Part shown: positions 22,112 through 34,776 of the stretch, piece by piece
Layout of the letters: every line of letters starts with the position of its first letter
Numbering within the stretch: the first letter of the stretch is position 1
NCBI GenBank assembly: GCA_037039685.1
Contig: JAWNGF010000004.1
Location: 248,001 to 312,000, forward strand
Origin: Ceratobasidium sp. AG-K
Taxonomy: Eukaryota > Basidiomycota > Agaricomycetes > Cantharellales > Ceratobasidiaceae
Direction of reading: 5' to 3'
Length of the DNA: 64,000 bases
Notes under the pieces: generated by a model
Told to the model about the DNA's origin: nothing
Seen by the model: the letters and a program-made list of their open reading frames with translations, nothing else
The model's database searches: none
Position numbers and translations under genes: made by a program

Positions 22112-22610
22112 GCTCATTTATTGACTCAGCCCTCAAACAAGGTAGCATCTTTTAGACTTTGGCAAGACCCAACCTACTGCTCAAATAGTAAGAGCGCTCG
22201 AACGACCTGTCGAGACTCTGGGGCTATCGCACAAGGAGTGTGTTTTTCTGAGATGGTGGGGGTTTCGAGCCCAACAAGAGAGGAAATGTTCATATCTTGT
22301 AAACACTTCATAACGTGAGTAAAAACCTGATGCGTTGTTATCATCAATAAAACGAGAGATATCGCTATTTGATTCTCGAGGCTTACAATTCGTTGTTTAG
22401 GCGCCAGGCGAGGGGAAACACGATGATTATCAATAAATTACGAAGGACTACGCCGTTACTCGCCAGCGATTCGAATAGATGATCAAGCATATTCTTCATT
22501 AGCAGTGGGGCTAATGAAATACAAACGGGAAGCGACACCGGCATTGCTGCAGGCTACGCAAGGAGAGCACAAAAGGGCCTGATTTGGGGTTCCCCAAAAG
22601 TAGATCCCAA
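22112..22610 (-). pseudogene. F-box protein, broken 3' fragment (third tandem copy)
   Basis: Matches the 3' part of the F-box gene at 22921-24031. The minus strand encodes LQDMNISSLVGLETPTISEK against LQHMNVSSLAGLETLKLSEK in the intact gene. The intron region and the end of exon 1 (about 22380-22600) are also recognisable. In-frame stops follow LLLFEQ and SLKDATLFEG, and the F-box end is missing. This is a decayed tandem duplicate. Confidence 0.8.
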
Positions 22611-22920
22611 CGAGTGTATTTATAATCGATGCTCGAGAGCCCGAAGGGTGTCGCCATCTGGAAATCAATTCGTGCATGCGCATCTGGTGGCGTTTGATGC
22701 ATTCTCTGGATTTGGAGCTATGGTGTTGTAAAATAGACTTAGGGATAGTGGCAGCGATAAATAGGCAAGCCATTATGCATTTGGTAGAACCAGCAACTTG
22801 GAGCTAACATCAATATCTTTACCACGAAGCAAGAAGAGAAGCGATGAACAAAACCCCATTACAGTCACGAAACAGAAGCATGGTTAGTACGGTAGGAAAC
22901 CGGGCAGAGAACTATGCAAC
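22611..22920. other. Spacer between F-box copies
   Basis: About 310 bp; similarity to the F-box gene fades out here. Nothing else seen. Confidence 0.4.
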
Positions 22921-24031
22921 TCAATACTTGACTGGCCTTCCAAACACGGTGACGTCCTTCAGGCTTGTACAGGATCTCACCCAGCACTCAAACAACGAAA
23001 GTTCTTTGATGAGGTCGTGGGATTCCGAGGTTATGGGACAGGGTGAGTATTTTTCTGAGAGCTTAAGAGTCTCAAGCCCAGCAAGAGAGGAAACGTTCAT
23101 GTGTTGGAGGAGCTCCTGGATATGGGGAAAAACCTGGTACGTGTCATGTAAGTTGATGCGAGCTTAAAGATATGCATTGCTATACGATGACGCTCACATT
23201 TTGTTGGTTGGGCGCTAGACGATTGGGAAACACAATTGTAATTGATAAACTATGGGGGACTACATCACTACTCGCTAGCGATTCGAACAGGTGGTTGACT
23301 ACTGTCGGGATCAAAAACGGGGCACAGGAAATACAAAGGGACAGAGATGTCACCCTTGCGGAGGACCGAGCGAGGAGAGCACAAAACGGCTGGATTTGAG
23401 GTACTTCAAGAATGGAGGAACCAGTGCTAATGCTTGTTACAGGGCGAGCGGGGAGAATAGCACGCAGAGAGTCACAGTTTGCAGAGATGGCACGCAGCTT
23501 AGGCAGTAGATTGCAATCGATGTTCCGGAGTATAGTGCCAACGTTTATGCCTCCACGAACATCGTGTAACACGTAAAGCTCTTGGATTGTAGATTGTTCG
23601 AGTAAGAAGCGAGAAAAATTAGCGTGTGCGATTAGTGGGCAGCGGAGAGTTTGAAGTGAGAAGTCGTAGTGAGAGTCACGGAATATAACTTTGACGGCTT
23701 TTGCGGGCATCGCGATAGTGAGATCAACCAGGTTTGTCGTGAGGAGCAGGGCTTGTCGAATTAGTTGAGCAAGCGCGCAGTATACTTTGATCAAGATCTG
23801 TTTGGGAGTAATCGATATCAACCGAGGGTAGCTGCTCAGCTCAGGTCTCCCGTTGGTTATCGCGTCACAAAAGTTCTCAATACATTTGCGATTGAGGAGT
23901 TTAATATCAGTGTAGATTCGGGGGGTAAGCACCTGGTTGATGCCCCTATTTAGGAGAGCGAGTGTGCACAAGTCATGCAGAGAAGATAAATCCGCTATGC
24001 AAAGAATGACATCTGCAGGTAAGCCGAGCAT
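22921..24031 (-). CDS. F-box protein, paralogue B
   Basis: Exon 1 (24031-23198) and exon 2 (23133-22921) join in phase to 348 aa. The first about 40 residues (PADVILCIADLSSLHDLCTL) are the F-box, the motif that ties substrate adaptors to SKP1 in SCF ubiquitin ligases. The rest is a leucine-rich, irregular repeat-like region of the type common in large basidiomycete F-box families, ending SCTSLKDVTVFGRPVKY. It lies in tandem with paralogue A at 24376-25476, which has the same length and intron position, and with a decayed third copy. The substrate is unknown. Confidence 0.82.
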
Positions 24032-24375
24032 GATAAAGTAGGACTCGGTATCGGGTGGTCGTTGGTGGTAAATTATGGTGTGATCCGGGATCAGCTCGGG
24101 TATTAGTAATCAGACCCAACACAGAAAACGGCACAGCGCTGCCTGTGTTCCCTGTAAAGCAAGGAAACGCAACAGAACGGCTACGGTGGCCAGTGGGGTG
24201 TCAAACAACAACAAAAAGTTAATATATCTGAGGGTGTATTTGAATTATGGCGCGACCTAACGTAGTCAGAACAAAGCTCCATTATTGATAATTAAATAAA
24301 GGCGCATACAATCAACAAATATATGGGTGTAGTAAGATCCAATATATACAATCACCGGTGTTCGGGGGTGCACAG

Positions 24376-25476
24376 TTACCAGGTATGACCAACTCCAAAT
24401 ATAGACAAAGACTTCAAAGTTGGGGAAGAGTCTTTCCATACAGTAAACTCGCTCAGCTCGGCTACTGAACGACAAAACTCCGGTGGCACATCATTGATGC
24501 ACCGCTCATGCTCTAGATAAAATGATTTGATGCATGAAAACCTGGATACGGCTGTCCTGAGATCTGAGAATCCGTCAAACGTTGACCTGCGTTGCTGTGG
24601 TAATGCGAGTTAGTGCATCACTTGACAGAGCGGTTATAAAACGCGAACCTTTAGTCGTGCGTAGACAGAATTGTGTTTGGAAACAAAGTCAAGCGGAAAG
24701 CTCAGTGTGATTGATAGATGCTCGATAGTGTCAAAAACACCTTCTAACTTGGCTAAGAACTCCGTCACCACACTGAGTATAGAGCTACGGGGTCGGACCA
24801 AAACGATTTCGAGGTGCTGTACCCTGCTCGTAGAGCGAGTCAAAAGTTCTCCAAAAGCCTCAAACTCAACCATTTGGAGCTTCGTACACCCTATCCGAGA
24901 TACCGGTCGTGAAGGGACGAGGACGGATAGGATTTGAAAGCTCGCTGATAATGAGTGGAGCCCAGGAAATGCGTTCGGGTGTATCCTCTGCAATGATAGG
25001 CCTCTCGGAGTGGGGAGTATATTCAGCTCCTCGATCTGGTCCTGGCCGTTCAGAAAGTCTGCAAAACCAGAGTTGGCGTGTAACGAGCCAGTAAATTGAC
25101 GGAGCATAAACGGGTAGTTGGAGCCTTTAAAAATGGTAGCAAAGTTACTTGATGTAGCAGAGAGCGTCAAATCGACGAGATTTGGAGTCAGTTCTAAAGC
25201 AGCTCGAATAGAGTTCGCCAGTGGGGTATTCATCTCTTTAAGGTGGCTCAAGGGCGTACACAAAACGATGGTTTTAGGATAGGCGCGTAAACCGGGCCGT
25301 CCCTCCATCATCGTTCTGCAAAATAGGCCGGTAGTTTTCGTATGTTCGAGAGTGATATGACTGTATAGCAGATGGACTGTAGCTCGATAAAAGTACTTGT
25401 CCAGCAAACACATCGACGCGAGTTCATCGAACGAACAATGGTCGGCAACTGAGTAAACTAGATCCAAGGGCAGCAT
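24376..25476 (-). CDS. F-box protein, paralogue A
   Basis: Exon 1 (25476-24649) and exon 2 (24594-24376) give 348 aa, the same as paralogue B. The F-box is MLPLDLVYSVADHCSFDELA with MCLLDKYFYRATV after it. Shared landmarks with B include LTPNLVDLTL against LTTNLVDLTI, and SLSITLSFPL against LSITIVFP near the end of exon 1. The donor reads GTTCGC, weaker than usual, but the splice restores the same exon structure as B. The two are diverged tandem copies (roughly a third of residues alike by eye). Expected to act as an SCF adaptor; substrate unknown. Confidence 0.82.
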
Positions 25477-25793
25477 GATCGGCCTGTTCTAGAACCGGTG
25501 GAATCACTCCTGGCTTTAAAGCTCGAAAAGTCCTTGTGGCCGCGTGCACGAGAAAAAACGGCCTATCGCAACGTGGCAACGATAAGCTCGGGTCCCACAG
25601 GCTTACCTAAGTCAAGATCCCTCAACCTTGCAGCGCTTTGCGGAGAAAAGCGAGCAGGAATATCGAGGTCGACTTCGAGGTCGATGCGGTGCGAAGAGTT
25701 CACTTGAAGGACAATTATCGGATTTATAATTCATCACCAGCTGCATACATTCGTTAACCGAGGGCGTACTCGTAAACACGACGCGAAAGCACT

Positions 25794-28700
25794 TCAGCCA
25801 CGCCGAACCTTGAGAAGGACGAAGAACCAGGCAAGGATGCGATAAGCTACCGCTAGGGCAACCAGAATTCCCAAATATCGACCTGTACGAATATCGTCCG
25901 CGAACCCCAATAGCGTCAACAATTGATCTCCATCTTGAACGAGGCATTCTCCTGACTGAATCGTTTCTGGGGGACAGTTGAGCTTCAAACCTACGGCCTC
26001 GTTGACAGCAATAACACGGGCAGCATACTATGGGAAACGCGTAAGAATGATTCTCAGTGGGGGATCCGCTCAAGTACCTTCATGGTAGTAGCATACGCGA
26101 TATCGGACAGCCTGGACCCGTTGTCAGTTAGTCACAACCAACCGTGAATAACAAGACATACCATTTCGGAATTGAAACAGATATCAATCCGGACAACTGG
26201 ACCAGAACTAGACATTCCAATTAGTATATCTAGAGCGCGCATAGGAAATTTTCGTACCCGTGATGAAAGTTGAAACTAGCCTAAAAACATAAATGAGTAA
26301 ATTGTTACCTCGCGTCGGATGGTATACTTACGATACGCTAAGCCCTAGCGAATTCGTAATGGAGGCGAATATGATCCCGAAACTTTCGCCGTTGGATTGT
26401 AGCGCGAAAATCGCAATTGCGTATTCAAAAAAGATGCGGGGGCTAGTTTGCATTCCGGCCCCAATATTTGTCACCACTGCGAAAAGCTACACATCTCTTG
26501 AGAGGATAAGTCGTCTGAAATTCGATACTACTTACAAGCGACGATAATATTTCCAACGGGAAAGCCACCAAGGTAAAACCAAGCACAAAAGTTGCTTCGG
26601 AATAGGCAGCGCTGGACCTGTACTCGTGAAAGTACAAATCCCGGTCTTTCGGGAAAATCGCTATACAGTTGAGGAGTCCAACGAACTGAATCCTATTTAG
26701 CGATATGGGCGTCGGGTTATACGAATACCTACCCCAACGGGAGATACCATTTCTTGAAAGTATCCGATGCGGTCTTGTCCACCGGATGGACCATGCTTCA
26801 ATCGTTGATAGAATAATAGGAACAGAACTCCGAGGAAGGGGAGCTGTTGTAGTCGGACCCAAAATACTATACCAGCGTTTAGTTGGACGAAGATTGTTGG
26901 CTTCGTAGCACTTACCTGCTTGCTGCCTCCATCTACCGCTGCATGTCAATGTCTCCTGTCTACGCTACTGGGGCCTGACTCACAAGTTCCTGGTCATTCG
27001 CTCCACAATCAAGGGCAACGCAATCCACATGGGAGTGAACCTCTCCTCCTGGGCACCAATCTCGACCTGGTTCAGAGTCTTTTCATCACGCTTTCCCTCC
27101 TTCTCTCGTTGCATATTAGCCCAGAATTCGACAAGGTTTGCGACTCGTTCCCTAGTTGCAGCTTCCCGATTCCCTCTAAGGTCCACGGATGCGAGGTCCA
27201 AAAGCCAATCCGCAGGGTTGTACAGGGGTGGAATAGGGTGTCCTGCAAGAGCTAGGGTAGGTCCCACGTCCGTGCGTGGACCAGCATACGCAGTCTGGCC
27301 TCCTTTGACCAGGAGAACAACATTATCGAGCTTGTCGATGTAGATATCGGAGCGAGGCTGATGAATAGAGAGAATGATTGTCCGGCCACTACGAGCGATG
27401 TCGTTGAGTGCTGTCATGACGTTCTATTGTCATGGGTGGTGGTTAATATGAAGCTTTATATACCATTATGATACGCACGTTGGCGGTTAAAGCATCAAGG
27501 CCGCTGGTTGGCTCATCTACGATCGTGTGAATACGTTTCTCAGTCTACAGGGCCAAACCGTGCTCACCGACAATCAAAACCGCTGGGTCTGGCAAGGAAG
27601 GGGTCAGTCTTAGTGTTATGGCTCCGTGGCTTCACGCGCACCATTGATCATCTAGATTTACGGAATTAATTCCTTGTCTTGACGAAGTAAAATGGCACCC
27701 ACCTGAACGGCCAAGCTCAATCTCCTCTTCTCTCCTCCAGATATTCCCTACGCATGCAACTTGGTGAGCTACGTGTGTAATACACCACTAGGGCTTACCT
27801 TGAGCAACTCGCCGCCGACCAAGTTATCCGCACATAGTTCCAGTCCAAGCATCTTCATCACCTCCTCTGCACGTGCAATCTTGTGCTTGCGGGACATTGC
27901 CGTGGGGAGACGCAGTATTGCCGCGTACCTCAGGGTTTCTCTGACCTAGGTGTACAAATAATATCATGTACTGTACGGCCGCGATGTGAGATGAACCTAC
28001 CGTCAGAGCTGGGAGGTGGTAATCGTCTTCCTGTTCTACAAATGCAACCTGCGCACGACTATTCCGATCTACTGGTCGACCGTTGAATAGGACCTCGCCC
28101 TGCGAGTTGAACTTTGCTCCGATCCCAGCTTTCATCTTCCGAGAAGCCAGGAGCTGCAGAAGAGTACTTTTTCCTGCCCTGTAGATCCGTAATCAGACCT
28201 TATTTACCCTTTGATCCTGAGCCTCCAACTTACCCACTAGGACCTAGAATCGCCGTGACTTGTCCGCTTGGGAACACGGCCGACACATCGTTTAAAATCC
28301 GTTTCTCTGTCGTCTTCCGGGAGAAAAAGGACCTCTTCGTCCAGGTTAAACCAAGGTTCCGTACTTCAACATCGATTCGTTGGCGAACGATGTCCATGTC
28401 ACTTGTGAGCGCTGCATCCTTGCCGGGATCCGAAGGGTCGATTTGGCGCGCATAGTGCACTCCACCGGGTTTATACACCTGGTCGTCGGTGAGAAGGGCG
28501 TAGGATGATTCGAGTAAAGACTCACACTGAGAATAATTCCGGCAATGAGAGGGAAAGCGACGGCTAAGCCAGTCAATCCCGCGAAATAATATCTATAGAC
28601 GAGTGAGCTCGGAACTTCTTGGTGCGTCAAGTCAAAATTACCCGACTACGTGATCCGAAGGAATTGTCAGCCCGTTCAATACTTGATTCCCGTCACACTA

Positions 28701-31429
28701 CCGATCGCTAAGCGAAACACTCCGTCTATTATCGCGCTACTCACCTGGTTACGTGCTGCACCCTCCACGCCAGGGCACGCAAACGTCCTATTTTTGAATT
28801 GACTGATCGCGACTGCACGGAAGCCATACTACGAATCCAGTGAGCGTAGATGGAGAGCAAATCACGTCATAGCTCACATAATATACAGAAACTAGTCTCG
28901 ATCATTAGTAGAGCCTCAAATTCAAAGGTACAAGACGCTCACTCCACTTGACCCAGTCAACATACACCGGCGGATGAATCAACCTGAGATTTGTTAAGAA
29001 GAATGCACATATTCCGCTCGTGGGTACTCACAGGTAGCCGGCCTAAGGCAGGCATCAGCAACTGATTAGCGCCCAAGTACTACTCAACACTCACCGTCAA
29101 CAAGAAGAAAATCGACAGTCCATTGGCCATCAACGACGCTTGAGCATACGTTCTCTATTGATCTGTGAGACCCCCCCTCCCCATATGTAAACGGGACAAC
29201 CTACCTGCAAGCTAGCGGCCAACAACGCAAAGCCAATCGTGCCCAACTGGACAAGCACGCACTCTCCAATAAATATAAACAGGTTTCGAGCGAGGTCGTC
29301 AGTGCGCATGTTGGTCAAAAAGTATAGAATGAGGGCAAAAAGGCCCGAAGAAGCCGCGTGGAGAGGAAGAGAGGCGATATACTCGGAAAATAGCCACGGG
29401 AAGACTTGCTGTTTTATATCATGAGTAAGAGATTTCGGGATTCACGGCGAGGGCGTACGTAGAGATGGTCTTCTCGTTCACGGTCGAATATAACCAAGTC
29501 TTTTTCGCAGAACTAGATTCCAATGAGACCTTCGTTCCTGTGCAAGCGCGTATCTCACATACCTTGTAGATCGCATATATTAACGTGAGATAGAAATAGC
29601 ACGGCGCGTGCTGGTAACTCAGGGTCTATCTCCAAGTTAGCTTGCATTTGCTTTGTGGCCGAGACCAATTTACCTTGAGGGATTGAATATCGGATGGGCT
29701 CTAGGCAAAGAAATTTGAGCTCACGTTCAGTAATGGAGAGAAACACATACTTCACCGAGTCTCAGGAACGTAATTCCAAGCAAAACTGCGATGCCGATGC
29801 TCTGACAAGCAAACCCAAGGAGTTGAGCATAGTCCCTACTCACGCCTTTGACAGCCCTTCGATGCACGTTAAACCGCGGAAAATCTAGGGGAAATTTAGT
29901 ACTTACCGACCCGTTAACACCACTGTCTGTCTAACCAACCCCGGTCGCTTCAGCCCCTCATGGTGACCATCCTCGTGGACCGAACTAGCGTAAAGTAAAA
30001 CTTCGTCGCGCTCCTGGTTGGAAACAATTCGTTGGACTGCCTCGGAATCAACTGGGGTTAGGTTATCTCCGGTTTTCGTTTCGGGAGCGTTAGGAGTGCT
30101 GTTGGGTCGAGTCGGGGAATGTGCCGAGGTTACTCGAGCGTTAACCGCGCGCTCCTCAGCAATCTCCCTTCCACCTTCTTTCCACCCGCGTATAAGCCTT
30201 TCAACGCGCCTCGCAGATCCTTCCTGGCGCGGATCTACGCTGCAAATGTCGATCAGCCAGTCGAGAGGGTTTACACCCATCCCGTTCTCCATACTTGGCT
30301 TCTCGTCAGTTCCAATCGCGCTCGCCTTTTCATCGAGCACCTCGCTAGATCCGAGGTGTCGGTCTCCAGGTCCACCAACACCCATGCCCTCGAACCAGTT
30401 CAAACACTGTTCCCTCCGTCCAGCAAACACTACGTCTCCCTTGCTTAGGACCACGATGCGATCGAACAAATCCCACGCATCGGACCGCGGCTGATGGACA
30501 CTCATCACAATTGTGCGTTTTCCGGCTCCGTTAGAGTGTCCTTTAGCAAGCGACGATAGAGTTTGGAGTAGGGCGTAGGCAGTGAAGCTGTCTAGTCCCG
30601 TAGTTGGCTCGTCAAGTGCAAGTATAGAGGGGAGGGAGATGAGTGAGAGGGCAATTGAGAGGCGGCGGCGTTCTCCGCCTGATATTCCCTAAAGCGGGGT
30701 TAGAGTTACTAATTAGGATGAAGGAAGAGTGATATGCACCTTGCGTAGCGCCCCACCGACGACGGTATCGGCCGCGTCGCCTAATCCCAGTTCGCGAATT
30801 GTCTGGTCTACGATTAGCCGTCGTGTAGAAGAGGATATTGTGGCCGGGAGCCGGAGGGCAGCTGCATAGTCGAGCGTTTCCCGGACTGGAGTAATATTAG
30901 GTGAGTTGGCTATTCTCCTCTTGTGAGCACAGACGCACCTGTGAGGTGTTCGAGCAGATAATCGTTCTGCCTTACAAACCCGATTCGATCCTTCATCTTC
31001 CGTGCGGAAAGTGCGGTAGACTCGGCTTCACTCAGCTGGAACCCGGCGGGTTTGTATTGAACTTGTCTAATCAATCGAGTGAGTAGTTTGTTTGTACGGG
31101 GATACTACGACGTACCCTGCTACGACGGGAAGGTTTGCTAGCCTCCCGACGAGCGCATGTAACAATGTCGTCTTGCCGCTCCCTGAACCGCCAATTCTAC
31201 ATCAAGTCAGACCGGAAAACACGGACGGGTGGTCGCAGACTCACATGGCCATCATCTCTCCGCTATCGCATCGGAGCGAGACGTCTCTAATGATGGTCCC
31301 GCTTGACTCGGTTGATTTGGGTCGCAACCATCCTAGGCCTGGAATCGCTGACTTTGGTGGGGGAACAGCGATCGTAAACCCGTCAACGACGAGGTCGTAG
31401 GTTGGGGGTGGAGGAAGGTCGTCTGGCAT
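25794..31429 (-). CDS. Full-length ABCG transporter, (NBD-TMD)2
   Basis: One long gene broken by many short introns. The start at 31429 gives MPDDLPPPPTYDLVVDGFTI. NBD1: Walker A GGSGSGKTT (about 31170), signature ISGGERRRLS (30661-30689), Walker B/D-loop LALDEPTTGLD, then SVHQPRSDAWDLFDRI. A linker and the first membrane domain follow (LLGFACQSIGIAVLLGITFL; LHAASSGLFALILYFLTN; FIFIGECVLVQLGTIGFALL). NBD2: GPSG...GKSTLLQLLASRK (about 28240-28140), signature ISGGEKRRLS (27703-27745), then IILSIHQPRSDIY. The second membrane domain ends with LLTLLGFADDIRTGRYLGIL and a cytosolic KVRRG tail. The NBD-first order and the QPRSD motif place it in the ABCG (White/PDR) group, which exports lipids, sterols or drugs across the plasma membrane. 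No broken motif was seen. Individual exon limits are approximate. Confidence 0.9.
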
Positions 31430-31914
31430 GTGGGTGGAGAAAGTCCGATCATTGCGCAAAAAGATGTGTTATATAAGGTGGTTCTGTAGTCCGGGCCCCG
31501 TGTGGTGCATCGGATTCGTGGATTCCTCATCGGGGCCCGGCTCGCAGCTTCATCACAGAAACGGAGTGGCAAGTTGCAATCATCACTTCTTTGCGTCTAG
31601 TCGTTGCGTCTTTTTCTCCACTCGGTGTGTTCATTACACTCGCCAACAGCCCACAGGCGGTTGATGATCAGTTCGAGGGGTGACGTGACCAGGCACAGTT
31701 GCGTCCTTGATCTGTCGGGGCTGACATAACAATTATCAAATACGGGCTGATGCCCCTTCATAGTTCGACCATTGATACGACTCTCGAGTCGCGGTACCGA
31801 CGTTATTCCTATGGTATCGTAGCCTTAGCACATACACATATAGGATCGAATAGCTACGCGTATATATCCCCGGTTTCCTGATGGTGAAGGCGGGATACTC
31901 GATTTGCTGGCCAA
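31430..31914. other. Intergenic upstream of the ABC transporter
   Basis: About 485 bp; presumably its promoter region. No gene recognised. Confidence 0.5.
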
Positions 31915-32080
31915 CCGCTCAGCAAAAATCGAAAATGCTCCGGTGCGCTCCGGAGCCGGGGTTTTGCTCGGGAGCGCTCCGTAGGCTCCGGAGCGCAGTG
32001 GGAGCGTCGCAATCACGTGCTCCTGAGCGCTCCAGGAGCCTAAGAAGCACTTCGGAGCATTTTCACTTTTTGCTGAGCGG
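31915..32080. mobile_element. Hairpin MITE, 166 bp
   Basis: Ends are inverted repeats of about 30 bp: CCGCTCAGCAAAAATCGAAA on the left and, read inward, CCGCTCAGCAAAAAGTGAAA on the right, each continuing into ATGCTCCG. The interior is packed with GGAGCG/CGCTCC palindromes, so the whole can fold back. No coding. A clear target duplication was not found, so the superfamily is open. Confidence 0.75.
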
Positions 32081-32594
32081 CGAATCCCCTTGCGAATACT
32101 TGGCTACGCAACCAGGCGCATCGGTTGACTGAGTGCCTTGTTCTAGGGCACAAAACTGCTTCCCTACCCATTATTGATACTTCTATTGTTAATCCAGTCA
32201 GCTTGCTATCGCTTGCCGCCTCCGAGCCTAGGCTGCCCTCCGACGCCAAATCACGGAGCCCTACTCGAGAAATTCCAGACTGGCCCCGGATAGTCGTCAA
32301 TTTATTACCTAGTCGGCTGAATGTAGTATATAACTCGATCTCTTGGATCTGTGGCCTCCATTCTGGTGAGGAGTAAAGCAGCACTTGGTGAGCTCTCCAT
32401 TCCTTGGTTTGTCACGACTCTCCGCCGAAGCGAGGGCGCCTCTCGATCGATTACTGCAAGTTGAGCAGCGGTGGATGCCGTCAGCAACATTCGTCTTCAG
32501 CCGCCATCTGGAATACAAAATGTATTTGGGATTCTATTCTTTGACCGAGTCGACGACTGCGCACGGGCTCATGACGCTCATCATTCCGTTCTAA
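32081..32594. other. Intergenic, no supported gene
   Basis: 3' flank of the SDR gene. Overlapping short frames only. Confidence 0.45.
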
Positions 32595-33520
32595 TCAGGC
32601 CTCACCCAACCAGTCCGTCACTCCTAGCTCAATGAATCTATCGATAGCCTCTGTAATTTCGTCCCCCCCACCATCCATATCGATCGCCAAGCCTGCCGCC
32701 TTGACTGGGACGGTAGCAAGGTGGAACAATGCTAGCGCCACATCTTCTCTCTACGTCCGCGTATTTAGTTCTCCAAACTCTAAAATAATAAAGCCATGGG
32801 ACCCACAGAGATAGTAGCCGTCAGATGCGTTCGCCCGATAGATGCTTTCCCTGTTCCTGGATTGTCGAGCAACTCGCCCGGGCGAAGAATGATCCATTCG
32901 AAGCTAGTTCGTTTCACCAGAATCTTCTCCGCTTCGTACTTCCACTTCCACCACGAGCTAAACGTAGTGCGAATAAAAGTGGCAACCTTTTTGTCCTCCT
33001 CATTCTGTCCGTGACTCGACTTAGTTCGAGAATACGAATGCGTGGCAGACTTACATAGTGCTCTGGAAACCGGTCTACGTTTCCGATATCGATACCCGAC
33101 ACAACGATCAGCCTGGGTTTATCTCCTTCCAAAGCATCGATGGCGTCGAATACCTTGACTGCCCCTTCAAAATCGACTTTGCGCATTCGCTCATCATCGT
33201 TGGTCATAATAGCGCTAGCTACCCAGTATACCACGTCTGCCCCAGTCTCGTTCAATAAATCGATTAGGTCTTGGATGCTGGCATCTTCAAGCGATAGCGC
33301 CTTTGGCTTGGCTCCAACTTCGATGATAGATTGGGCCTTGGAACTATCCCGGATAACCGAAGTTATGTTGTGAGCAGTGCCAGACTGGATAAAAAGAGTA
33401 CTTAGATGGAGAGAAACCTGTATACCCAAGCCCGTGTATCAGCACCTAGAGCCTCAAGGCAAGGTAATGGCCAACCTTTGAGGTTCCTCCGAGGATAAGA
33501 ATACTAAGAGACTCTGACAT
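32595..33520 (-). CDS. Atypical SDR, NmrA-like NAD(P)-binding protein
   Basis: Start MSESLSILILGGTSKV is a Rossmann beta-strand followed by a glycine-rich loop that has GGTSKV instead of the classical TGxxGxxG. Following exons give HNITSVIRDSSKAQSIIEVG, DVVYWVASAI and KPRLIVVSGIDIGNVDRFPE, the alternating beta/alpha pattern of PF13460/NmrA-type proteins. KWKYEAEKILVKR with EWIILRPGELLDNPGTGKAS is the usual Tyr/Lys-containing helix and C-terminal strand of the group. The last exon ends FIELGVTDWLGEA. Introns at about 33475-33425, 33056-33012 and near 32755 splice in phase. Such proteins bind NAD(P)H as reductases or redox sensors; substrate unknown. Confidence 0.78.
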
Positions 33521-34776
33521 GGCGGAATAAGATCACTCGGGTGGGTAGTGTGTAGATGTGGTTCACGGTCATGTCTTAAATACCTCCAGCGATTGGGAAG
33601 GATTTCTCGGATACGTACCCCCGTCCCAACAGCTTCGCCGCCCCTCCTGCGGGCTTTATCCTTGGCACCTATTAGAAATTGAGCGGATGGGCCGTATCCT
33701 GCGACCTCACTCAAGGAACGCATGCACGTGACGGAGCCGCATCCACTGCCATTGGCCAGACCTCCGCGCGGGCCAACGCGACTCGCAGCAGAGGCGCTTT
33801 TATTGCACTACTCCAGCGACACGCGCGGATAAATTTCTGGACCGCAACCAGATATTCTAGAATGTTCGCGTGCGCATCCTAGAAATAGGTCCTTTGGGGA
33901 AGAATTGGGCCAGTAGTGTATGTTACTTGTGCGCAAAGCGTGCGTTGAGTAGGAATTTTTGGAATAAGCACTACATTTCTTCAGGCGCTAGCTTCCTGGA
34001 AATATTCAGTCGATCAAGTGCTGAGATCGCGCGAATACCGGCTTCTACACTGTGTGTATGCGCCAATCCTAACTTGTGAGCACCCTGAAAGGTGCCATTT
34101 GCACCGGGTGTTAGGATATATTCATCCAGCCTGACAAGTAGCTTCAACTTCCAGAGGTGCATCGCCTAGCCGTTCAAACAAGTACCTCTCAGAAGACTGT
34201 TTCGTAGGGATTGTTACGGATAGACCACGACCGCGTGTATACAAAGTTTAAAAACCAATACATGTATCAGTGTCCTTACTTTTTCGTGTCACGGTTTCGG
34301 AGTATTACGTCTGTTGGACATGCAATTGGTCAAGATCAGCGCACTTTTTTCCCTGGTCGCGAATTTACGTGAGCATGTACCATTTTAACCTATACTTGAC
34401 TCATGTCATGGACTGGGTGAATTCATGAGTGCTCGTCCTCGAGGTGCACGTGATCTCTGACCTTGAATAAATTTGTCGACATCCGCAAGTCGCTTGAATT
34501 CTGGAGCCGTTGACGTCGTCTAGGTCCTATAATTGCAGTTTCCACGTCAAACAAAGCTATCTTTGTGGTGCCGAGTGACGTAATGGACGCCCTAGGAACT
34601 TCCAAGGATGCGACCAAGGGAGCCGTAATATGTCCAAAGCGGGGTGTATGATGCACGTGGCGTCGGGGAGGCGAACAGTGTCGACGCACTCCAGGGACCG
34701 GGGTTGCACAACGTAATGCATTGGATTCTGTTTATATTTCGAGTGACACAATCGCCGTTTTGTCCGTCCCACCATC
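33521..34776. other. Intergenic, no supported gene
   Basis: About 1.25 kb between divergent genes (SDR on minus, DUF2235 on plus). A short start at 34319 encodes a signal-peptide-like MQLVKISALFSLVANL followed by a GTGAGC donor, but no downstream exon could be joined to it. Confidence 0.4.

Noticed and set aside
34319..34376. Signal-peptide exon of a small secreted protein
   Set aside because: MQLVKISALFSLVANL and a donor are present, but no downstream exon with a Cys-rich or other coding pattern could be joined.
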